This document shows positions 1 through 4,185 of a stretch of DNA of 6,505 nucleotides, piece after piece. The stretch's first letter is position 1. The number at the start of each line of letters is the position of its first letter. Under the pieces are notes generated by a model. It saw only the letters and a program-made list of their open reading frames with translations, ran no database searches and was not told the origin of the DNA. Source of the DNA: JBKPDV01 sp046728075 (lineage in GTDB: Bacteria; Acidobacteriota; Thermoanaerobaculia; UBA5066; Gp7-AA6); contig JBKPDV010000121.1 of assembly GCA_046728075.1 (NCBI GenBank), positions 1-6,505 of the forward strand. Direction: 5' to 3'. A program made the translations under genes and the position numbers.

Positions 1-1
1 G

Positions 2-364
2 ATGATCGGCCGGGGCCGTAACCGGCGGGAGGCGCTGGCCGATCCGACCCATCACGCGGAAATCGAAGCGATCCGGGAGGCAGCGCAGTCGATCGGGACC
101 TGGCGGCTCGACGGGACGACGCTCTACGCCACTTGCGAGCCATGCCCGATGTGTGCGGGAGCGGCTGTCAACGCGCGCGTCGCGCGGATCGTCTTCGGCT
201 GCCCGGACCCCAAAGCCGGTTACTGCGGAACCCTCGGCAACATCCCGCAGGACTCGCGCCTGAACCACCGCTGTGTCGTGGAAGGAGGACTCCTGGCCAA
301 TGAGTCCGCTCAGTTATTGCGTCTCTTCTTTCAAGCCAGACGCGAGAAGAGTCCTAAGCCCTAA
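2..364 (+). CDS. tadA: tRNA-specific adenosine deaminase TadA, 3' part (5' end outside window)
   Basis: TadA deaminates adenosine 34 of tRNA-Arg(ACG) to inosine in the cytoplasm so that one tRNA reads several CGN codons. The visible 120 residues contain the zinc deaminase core: the HAE motif (His18 zinc ligand, Glu20 proton shuttle, visible numbering) and PCxxC with Cys48 and Cys51 as the other zinc ligands. The flanking GRGRNRRE, DPTHHAEIEA and LNHR segments match the TadA pattern. Aligned from memory with E. coli TadA (His57, Glu59, Cys87, Cys90), about 40 N-terminal residues lie upstream of base 1. The Met at base 2 is therefore an internal codon, not the start. The C-terminus, with its basic FFQARREK stretch, ends at TAA 362-364 and looks complete. 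A tRNA-Ser gene follows on the same strand about 170 bp downstream. A related cytidine/guanine deaminase is less likely because of the NHR and C-terminal pattern. Confidence 0.93.
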   Translation: MIGRGRNRREALADPTHHAEIEAIREAAQSIGTWRLDGTTLYATCEPCPMCAGAAVNARVARIVFGCPDPKAGYCGTLGNIPQDSRLNHRCVVEGGLLANESAQLLRLFFQARREKSPKP

Positions 365-411
365 GTGCAAGGTCTTTAGACGAGGGAAGGATTGGCGGAG
401 AGGGAGGGATT

Positions 412-432
412 AGCGCCGGCGGACCCGGCGCT
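412..432 (+). other. Perfect 8-bp GC-rich hairpin downstream of tadA
   Basis: AGCGCCGG (412-419) pairs perfectly with CCGGCGCT (425-432) around a 5-nt loop. It lies 48 bp after the tadA stop. It may end or stabilise the tadA transcript, but no T-tract follows, so a classical intrinsic terminator is not supported. The rest of 365-485 shows no gene I can support. Confidence 0.4.
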
Positions 433-485
433 GTCTACTGCCGGCGGTCTGCCTTCGGTGGTCGACACGAACCCTCGTTCGCTGC

Positions 486-514
486 TTAACGAGTCGCAGC
501 AAATCCGCTAGTAT
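486..514 (+). promoter_or_regulatory. Putative sigma70-type promoter of tRNA-Ser
   Basis: A -35-like TTAACG (486-491) and a -10-like TAGTAT (509-514) are separated by 17 nt, each matching four of six consensus bases. The tRNA begins 20 nt after the -10, which would give a short 5' leader of the kind RNase P removes. This is inferred from spacing and position only. Confidence 0.45.
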
Positions 515-534
515 TGCCCGCCCCACGAGAGCCC

Positions 535-624
535 GGAGAGGTGCTGGAGTGGTTGATCAGGCCGGTCTCGAAAACCGGTAAGCCCGAAAGGGTTTCGAGG
601 GTTCGAATCCCTCCCTCTCCGCCA
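535..624 (+). tRNA. tRNA-Ser(CGA), with encoded CCA
   Basis: This is a class II tRNA that reads UCG serine codons. The acceptor stem GGAGAGG (535-541) pairs with CCTCTCC (614-620). The discriminator is G621 and CCA is encoded at 622-624. The anticodon stem CCGGT/ACCGG (562-566, 574-578) encloses the loop CTCGAAA with anticodon CGA at 569-571. A long variable arm (579-596, stem AGCCC/GGGTT around GAAA) is the serine hallmark. The T-arm is GAGGG-TTCGAAT-CCCTC (597-613). All stems are fully paired apart from G-T wobbles in the variable arm, and the gene looks functional. It is monocistronic as far as can be seen, with its own promoter-like element upstream. Confidence 0.96.
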
Positions 625-683
625 TCGCCCTCCCTCTTCGCTATCACCCTCCTTCTCCGCCATTTGCTCCTCCGGCCGAGACA

Positions 684-714
684 GTTGAACAAACAGATCC
701 AAAGGATCTTCAAC
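684..714 (+). other. Bulged inverted repeat between tRNA-Ser and the ABC operon
   Basis: GTTGAA (684-689) pairs with TTCAAC (709-714), and inside it GATCC (696-700) pairs with GGATC (704-708) around an AAA loop. The 5' side carries a 6-nt bulge (690-695). Eleven base pairs in a non-coding gap make a chance match less likely. It could end the tRNA-Ser transcript or form a leader structure for the exporter operon; no T-run follows. The remainder of 625-776 has no clear gene or convincing promoter. Confidence 0.4.
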
Positions 715-776
715 CTCGCCTGATAGCCTCTCGTCCCTAAACCGGGGATGGACAACTTCGTAGATAACTGAGGACT

Positions 777-1703
777 ATGGAAACCGCGATCGAGCTCCAG
801 AACGTCTCGAAGGTCTTTGGCAAGTTCAAGGCCGTCGACGATCTCTCCTTCCGCGTGCCCAAGGGCGTGATCTTCGGGCTTCTGGGCCCGAACGGCGCCG
901 GCAAGACGACGACGATCCGAATGATCATGAACATCACCGCTCCCGATTCGGGCGCGATTTCCGTGCTCGGCCACGCGATGGATCGGGAGACTCAGAACCG
1001 CATCGGATACCTTCCCGAAGAGCGCGGGCTCTACCGCAAGATGAAGGTGATCGAACACCTCTACTTTCTCGCCGCGATCAAGGAAGTGGATCGCGCGACC
1101 GCGAGGAGGCGCATCGACAACTGGCTGGACAGGATGGAGCTCCGCCCGTGGCTCAACAAGAAAGTCGACGAGCTGTCCAAGGGGATGCAGCAGAAGGTTC
1201 AATTCATCGCGACGATCGTCCACGACCCGGAGATCCTGATCTTAGACGAAGTCTTTTCGGGCCTGGATCCGATCAACACCGCCCTCGTCAAGGAATACCT
1301 GGTCGACTTTCGCTCGAAGGGCAAGACGATCGTCTTCTCCACGCACGTGCTCGAGCAAGCGGAGAAGCTCTGCGACCAGATCTGTCTCGTGTCCAAGTCG
1401 AAAAAAATCCTCGACGGTGAGTTGAAGGCTCTCAAGAGGCACTTCTCCAAGGGCCTGATTCATCTCTCGATCGCGGCGAGCGAAAAAGAGGTGGCCGCCT
1501 TGCCCGGAGTCGTCTCGTGCCAGCCCCTGAACGGCGTTTTCATCGTGAAGCTGGCAGGCGACGTCGATCGGCGTCAGTTTCTCCGCCAAACGCTGGATCG
1601 TTTCGACGTGGCCGCGTTCTCCGATCGGGAGCCGGAGCTCGAAGAGATCTATCTCTCCGCGGTCGAGGCCGCGGGCCTGGAAGAAACGCGGATTATCGAA
1701 TGA
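777..1703 (+). CDS. ABC exporter ATP-binding protein, NatA-like
   Basis: This is the cytoplasmic ATPase subunit that powers the membrane partner encoded next. The 308 residues show the ABC motifs in order: Walker A GPNGAGKT (37-44), the PEERGLY segment at the Q-loop position (80-86), an LSKGM-type signature (133-137), Walker B ILILDE with Asp157 and Glu158, D-loop SGLD (161-164) and switch His190. In the NatA/COG4152-like subfamily the Q-loop carries PEERGLY rather than a canonical Gln, so this is family-typical and not a defect. Residues from about 215 on form the accessory C-terminal domain (DUF4162 type) common in these ATPases. The ATG at 777 is preceded by TGAGG (769-773), a suitable ribosome binding site. 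The permease starts 7 bp after the stop. The family exports sodium ions, drugs or unknown substrates; the substrate here cannot be read from sequence. Confidence 0.93.
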   Translation: METAIELQNVSKVFGKFKAVDDLSFRVPKGVIFGLLGPNGAGKTTTIRMIMNITAPDSGAISVLGHAMDRETQNRIGYLPEERGLYRKMKVIEHLYFLAAIKEVDRATARRRIDNWLDRMELRPWLNKKVDELSKGMQQKVQFIATIVHDPEILILDEVFSGLDPINTALVKEYLVDFRSKGKTIVFSTHVLEQAEKLCDQICLVSKSKKILDGELKALKRHFSKGLIHLSIAASEKEVAALPGVVSCQPLNGVFIVKLAGDVDRRQFLRQTLDRFDVAAFSDREPELEEIYLSAVEAAGLEETRIIE

Positions 1704-1710
1704 GGCCCCA

Positions 1711-3039
1711 ATGAACTGGAAGAAGATCTTTGCCGTCATCCGGCGCGAGTATTTCGAGCGCATCCGCACCAAAGCCTTCTGGATCGCGACGATGCTGATT
1801 CCGCTCTTCTTCTTCGTCTACATCGGGATCCAGGTCGCGACCGCCCACAAGACAGGCGGCGAGCGCCGGATCGCCGTCATCGACGGCACAGGGGCTCTTT
1901 ACGAGCCGCTCGTGGCGGACCTGGCGGAGCGGGAGAAGGCGCGTCAGGCCGGGCCTGCCGGGAGCCGCGGCATCCATTGGGTTCTCGAACGCCGGCCCGC
2001 CCCCGCCGATTTGAGCGCGGCGAAAGAGGGCCTCCGGCAGGAAGTTCTCCAGAAGAAGATCAACGGCTACCTGATCATCGATCCCAAACTCCTGGAGAAG
2101 GACTCCGCCGAGTTTTACTCGACCAGCGTCTCGGAGCTCGTTACGTCCAACCAGCTCGAGCGGGCTCTCAACCACGTTCTCCTGAAGGCTCGAATCGCGC
2201 GTCAGGGTCTTCCCGCCAACCTCGCGAGCGAGCTCGAGCGCCGGCTGGACGTCAAGGCGTTCAAGGTAACGGAGAAGGGAACCGCTGAAGAGAAGGGTGC
2301 GGGCATCTTCGCCGTCGTGATCTTCACCGTCATCATGTACTCGACCTTCCTCATGTACGGCATGCAGAACTTGAAGGGCGTAATCGACGAGAAGAGCAAC
2401 CGAATCGTCGAAGTCATCATTGCCTCCGTTCGCCCGACGGAGCTAATGATGGGAAAGATTCTGGGAATCGGCTTAGTCGGCCTGACGCAGTACTTCATCT
2501 GGTCCTTTCTCGCCATGAACCTGTCGCTCCCCGGAATCACATCGAGGATGTCCTCGACCGACATGGGAGTCCCGACGATCCCGATCTCGACGATCGTCTA
2601 TTTCGTGCTCTTCTTTATCTTCGGCTATTTCCTGTACGCCAGCATTTACACGGCGATCGGAGCGCCCTTCAACACCGATCAGGAAGCGCAGCAGCTGGCG
2701 ATGATTCCGGTCATGTTCATCGTTTCCGTCTGGGCGTTCTTTCCGGCGATTCTCAACAACCCCAATGGCGGCATCGCCGTTTTCGTCTCGCTCTTTCCGC
2801 TGACCTCCCCGCTCGGGATGTTCCTCCGGACATCCCTGAGCGAGCCGCCCGTCTGGCAGATCGTCCTCTGCATCGCGATTCTGGCCGCGACGACCGTGGG
2901 GGTCGCCTGGTTCGCGGGCAGGATCTACCGGGTCGGGATCCTCATGTACGGCAAGAAACCGACGATTCCGGAAATCCTGCGGTGGGCGCGTTACTCCCCC
3001 GGCAAGGCCCCGCAGCCCGCGGCGCCGGAGACCACGTAA
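1711..3039 (+). CDS. ABC-2 type permease, NatB-like
   Basis: This is the inner-membrane partner of the preceding ATPase. The 442 residues follow the NatB/COG1668 layout. A short basic cytoplasmic N-terminus leads to TM1 (about 22-42), then a large extracytoplasmic domain (about 44-197). A cluster of hydrophobic segments follows at about 198-218, 244-270, 293-315, 329-349, 352-372 and 382-403. The cytoplasmic loop DEKSNRIVEVIIASVRPTE (226-244) after the second helix is the conserved family hallmark and likely couples to the ATPase. GAPFNTDQEAQQLAMIP (317-333) is a second conserved segment. The C-terminal tail is Pro/Ala-rich. The ATG at 1711 is 7 bp after the ATPase stop, with TGAGG overlapping that stop as a likely ribosome binding site, so translation is probably coupled. 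NatB exports sodium in Bacillus; many homologues have unknown substrates, so function is assigned only to family level. Confidence 0.92.
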   Translation: MNWKKIFAVIRREYFERIRTKAFWIATMLIPLFFFVYIGIQVATAHKTGGERRIAVIDGTGALYEPLVADLAEREKARQAGPAGSRGIHWVLERRPAPADLSAAKEGLRQEVLQKKINGYLIIDPKLLEKDSAEFYSTSVSELVTSNQLERALNHVLLKARIARQGLPANLASELERRLDVKAFKVTEKGTAEEKGAGIFAVVIFTVIMYSTFLMYGMQNLKGVIDEKSNRIVEVIIASVRPTELMMGKILGIGLVGLTQYFIWSFLAMNLSLPGITSRMSSTDMGVPTIPISTIVYFVLFFIFGYFLYASIYTAIGAPFNTDQEAQQLAMIPVMFIVSVWAFFPAILNNPNGGIAVFVSLFPLTSPLGMFLRTSLSEPPVWQIVLCIAILAATTVGVAWFAGRIYRVGILMYGKKPTIPEILRWARYSPGKAPQPAAPETT

Positions 3040-3114
3040 TCGCCGGAAATCCATCGAGACGCTTCCAGGTTGAAACGGCAGACGCCCCGACAGCGTCAAC
3101 AAAAAGGGGGATCT

Positions 3115-3549
3115 ATGAGCGCTTTCGTCCACATGGAGCTTTCCACCGACGACCCGAACGCCGCGAAGAACTTCTACAAACAGCTCTTCGGTTGGAAGCT
3201 GACCGATAACCAGATGCCCAACGGCGTTTACACGACGTTCGATACGCGCGCCGGAGGCCCGGGCGGAGGCATCACCGCGAAGATGAACCCCGGTCAGCCG
3301 ACGGCATGGCTCCCCTACGTCGGCGTCAAATCAGTCAAGAAGTCGATGGAGAAGGCCAAGGCTCTGGGGGCAACCCCGATCGTCGAGTACATGGCTATTC
3401 CCGGCTATGGAGTGATGGGTGTGTTCGTCGACCCGACTGGCGCCAGCTTCGCCGTCTGGGAAGCCGAGCCGCGGGCTGCCCAGCCCGCGCCGAAGAAGAA
3501 GGCCGCGAAGAAGTCAGCCAAGAAATCCGCCAGGAAAAAGAAGAAGTAA
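3115..3549 (+). CDS. VOC (glyoxalase/bleomycin-resistance fold) protein with lysine-rich tail
   Basis: This is a 144-residue VOC-superfamily protein of the group annotated as glyoxalase-like or CFP32-like. Two beta-alpha-beta-beta-beta modules are visible. The first is at about 4-55, with VHMELSTDDPNAAKNFY and the LFGWKL turn. The second is at about 64-116, with VKSVKKSMEKAKALGATPIV and FVDPTGASFAVWE. His6 and Glu116 lie at the usual metal-ligand positions, but only two ligands can be guessed, so catalysis and substrate are unknown. Residues 121-144 form an Ala/Lys-rich tail absent from typical members. I chose ATG 3115 because a purine-rich AAAAAGGGGG sits just upstream and because the fold begins at FVHMEL. 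The in-frame TTG at 3070 would add 15 polar residues without homologous character. The gene lies 75 bp after the permease with no convincing promoter between, so co-transcription is likely. Confidence 0.88.
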   Translation: MSAFVHMELSTDDPNAAKNFYKQLFGWKLTDNQMPNGVYTTFDTRAGGPGGGITAKMNPGQPTAWLPYVGVKSVKKSMEKAKALGATPIVEYMAIPGYGVMGVFVDPTGASFAVWEAEPRAAQPAPKKKAAKKSAKKSARKKKK

Positions 3550-3582
3550 CGCATGGCCTGAGCCGACCTCGCGCCCTCTGCT

Positions 3583-3617
3583 CCCTCTCGCTCCGGGAGA
3601 GGGGCGGGGTGAGGGGG
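3583..3617 (+). repeat. Hairpin / G-quadruplex-prone intergenic repeat
   Basis: CCCTCTC (3583-3589) pairs perfectly with GAGAGGG (3597-3603) around a 7-nt loop. The same DNA also has four G-runs (3595-3597, 3601-3604, 3606-3609, 3613-3617) separated by 3, 1 and 3 nt, a strict G-quadruplex pattern on the + strand. It begins 33 bp after the VOC gene stop and could act as a transcript end or mRNA stabiliser, although no T-tract follows. Similar CCCTCTC...GAGAGGGG-GGGTGAGGG motifs recur between genes in many GC-rich bacteria, from general knowledge. Only one copy is present here. Confidence 0.5.
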
Positions 3618-3653
3618 CGCTCGAGGGATTTCCTTTGCCCGGTCCCTACCAGT

Positions 3654-3683
3654 CTGGCGAATTGACTAAGCCTGTGTTACTTT
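3654..3683 (+). promoter_or_regulatory. Promoter-like element of tRNA-Glu unit 1
   Basis: CTGGCG (3654-3659), an 18-nt spacer and an extended -10-like TGTTACTTT (3675-3683) lie 12 nt before the tRNA-like start. The -35 is weak, but the same arrangement with the same spacing recurs before units 2 and 3, which is the main support. TTGACT at 3662-3667 looks like a better -35 but is only 10 nt from the -10. Confidence 0.4.
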
Positions 3684-3695
3684 CCCGCCCCGTTT

Positions 3696-3823
3696 GGCCC
3701 ATTCGTCTAACGGTTAGGACGCGGCCCTCTCAAGGCGCTTCGCGCCGGCGGCTAACTTTGAAGCGCGGCTGCGCCGCGGCGCGCCTCTCCGGCGCGACAC
3801 GAGTTCGATTCTCTCCAGCTTGG
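3696..3823 (+). pseudogene. Interrupted and decayed tRNA-Glu(CTC)-like unit 1
   Basis: Bases 3696-3736 are identical to the first 41 nt of the intact tRNA-Glu at 4032: 5' acceptor strand, D-arm, 5' anticodon stem, loop with CTC at 3729-3731, and the first three bases of the 3' stem strand. A 62-nt GC-rich insert (3737-3798) follows, then the T-arm start ACGAG-TTCGATT (3799-3810). The 3' T-stem strand CTCTC matches only three of five positions, and 3816-3822 cannot pair with the acceptor GGCCCAT. There is no CCA. The unit therefore cannot fold as a tRNA even if the insert were removed, and is most likely a pseudogene. The 3' end given is approximate. Confidence 0.7.
3737..3798 (+). repeat. 62-nt structured insert, copy 1
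   Basis: It replaces the 6 nt that complete the anticodon stem and variable loop in the intact tRNA. With its left flank it can form GCGCTTC/GAAGCGC (3735-3741 with 3760-3766, 7 bp). Inside it, CGCGGC/GCCGCG (3764-3769 with 3773-3778, 3-nt loop) and CGCGCC/GGCGCG (3780-3785 with 3791-3796, 5-nt loop) can form. A second local option is GGCGC-TTC-GCGCC at 3734-3746. It has no coding potential of note. It is 92% identical to copy 2 (57 of 62). It resembles a small palindromic mobile element, but no family is recognised. Confidence 0.65.
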
Positions 3824-3849
3824 CGAAAAACAAGCAGTCGTGCTACTTT
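3820..3849 (+). promoter_or_regulatory. Promoter-like element of tRNA-Glu unit 2
   Basis: TTGGCG (3820-3825), an 18-nt spacer and extended -10-like TGCTACTTT (3841-3849) lie 13 nt before the unit 2 tRNA start. The -35 overlaps the decayed 3' end of unit 1. Confidence 0.45.
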
Positions 3850-3862
3850 TCCTCGCTCCGTT

Positions 3863-3990
3863 GGCCCATTCGTCTAACGGTTAGGACGCGGCCCTCTCAA
3901 GGCGCTTCGCGCCGGCGGCTAACTTTCAAGCGCGGCTCCGCCGCGACGCGCCTCACCGGCGCGATACGAGTTCGATTCCCGTATGGGCTT
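3863..3990 (+). pseudogene. Interrupted tRNA-Glu(CTC)-like unit 2 with intact acceptor stem
   Basis: The 5' 41 nt (3863-3903) equal the intact tRNA, with CTC at 3896-3898. A 62-nt insert (3904-3965) follows GGC of the 3' anticodon stem. The T-arm ACGAG-TTCGATT-CCCGT (3966-3982) has one A-C mismatch. The acceptor strand ATGGGCT (3983-3989) still pairs fully with GGCCCAT (3863-3869). The discriminator would be T3990 instead of A, and no CCA is encoded. Only three anticodon-stem pairs remain as written. If about 58 nt (3904-3961) were removed, a five-pair stem would be restored with a two-nt variable loop, shorter than normal. It is either a pseudogene disrupted by an element or, less likely, an expressed tRNA-like RNA with an enlarged anticodon/variable region. 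Confidence 0.6.
3904..3965 (+). repeat. 62-nt structured insert, copy 2
   Basis: This is the second copy of the insert at exactly the same tRNA position. It differs from copy 1 at 3927, 3938, 3946, 3955 and 3965. The hairpins CGCGGC/GCCGCG (3931-3936 with 3940-3945) and CGCGCC/GGCGCG (3947-3952 with 3958-3963) are kept. Changes 3938 and 3955 fall in their loops and 3946 falls between them. Change 3927 shortens the first stem (GCGCTT/AAGCGC) by one pair. Confidence 0.65.
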
Positions 3991-4018
3991 GATCGAAAAT
4001 CGACCTCCGTGCTACTTT
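3989..4018 (+). promoter_or_regulatory. Promoter-like element of tRNA-Glu unit 3
   Basis: TTGATC (3989-3994), an 18-nt spacer and TGCTACTTT (4010-4018) lie 13 nt before the intact tRNA-Glu. The -35 starts on the last acceptor base of unit 2, so the two units are fused. This is the best supported of the three because it precedes an intact gene. Confidence 0.5.
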
Positions 4019-4031
4019 GCCCACCCCGTTT

Positions 4032-4106
4032 GGCCCATTCGTCTAACGGTTAGGACGCGGCCCTCTCAAGGCCGAAATACGAGTTCGATTCTCGTATGGG
4101 CTACCA
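4032..4106 (+). tRNA. tRNA-Glu(CTC), complete, with encoded CCA
   Basis: This tRNA reads GAG glutamate codons. The acceptor stem GGCCCAT (4032-4038) pairs with ATGGGCT (4096-4102), the first pair being a G-T wobble. The discriminator is A4103 and CCA is 4104-4106. The D-arm is of the usual tRNA-Glu type (TCGTCTAACGGTTAGGAC). The anticodon stem CGGCC/GGCCG (4058-4062, 4070-4074) encloses CTCTCAA with CTC at 4065-4067. The variable loop is AAAT, and the T-arm is ACGAG-TTCGATT-CTCGT (4079-4095). All stems are complete and the 75-nt length is normal. It is the only unit of the array without the insert and is presumably the working gene. The convergent kinase gene ends 79 bp downstream; no clear terminator is seen between. 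Confidence 0.95.
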
Positions 4107-4185
4107 AAACCTTCACGACTTCGCTAGTTGCAGCGCCGCCGCGGTGGCTACGTCCGGATCCGCAGAGCAACAACCTGGCAATGCG

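Larger units (their letters stand above)
3654..4106 (+). repeat. Tandem array of three tRNA-Glu units with promoters
   Basis: Three direct repeats with tRNA starts at 3696, 3863 and 4032 (spacing 167 and 169 bp). Each unit contains a promoter-like region with a conserved TGnTACTTT core, a 12-13 nt gap, and a tRNA-Glu(CTC)-like sequence. The first 41 nt of the tRNA are identical in all three. The first two units carry a 62-nt insert where the third has 6 nt. This array occupies most of the 636-bp protein-free gap 3550-4185. The remainder (3618-3653 and 4107-4185) shows no feature I can support. Confidence 0.85.

Noticed and set aside
486..1223. Long minus-strand open frame (245 codons) across the tRNA-Ser and the ABC ATPase
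   Set aside because: It runs antisense to a tRNA and to an ATPase with all catalytic motifs, and has low-complexity, compositionally biased translation. It is a GC-rich shadow.
3070..3114. Upstream TTG start for the VOC gene
   Set aside because: The extra 15 residues are polar with no fold character, and ATG 3115 has a good purine-rich ribosome binding site.
3638..3651. CCCTACCA just before the array as a remnant of a fourth tRNA 3' end
   Set aside because: Only a few bases resemble a tRNA end and no T-arm precedes it; a chance match is likely.
3696..3990. Group I intron or archaeal-type spliced tRNA intron
   Set aside because: The insert is far too short for a group I intron, and an archaeal splicing endonuclease is not expected in bacteria. 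No clean bulge-helix-bulge could be drawn, and removal leaves an abnormally short variable loop.
3419..4053. Plus-strand open frames through the tRNA array
   Set aside because: They overlap tRNA and repeat DNA, and their repeated peptide follows from the repeated nucleotide sequence.
3654..4106. CRISPR array or generic tandem repeat
   Set aside because: The repeats are promoter plus tRNA-Glu units of about 168 bp, not short repeats with unique spacers.
4127..4142. Short GCCGC/GTGGC inverted repeat between tRNA-Glu and the kinase gene as a terminator
   Set aside because: It has only five pairs including a wobble and no T-tract; it is too weak in GC-rich DNA.
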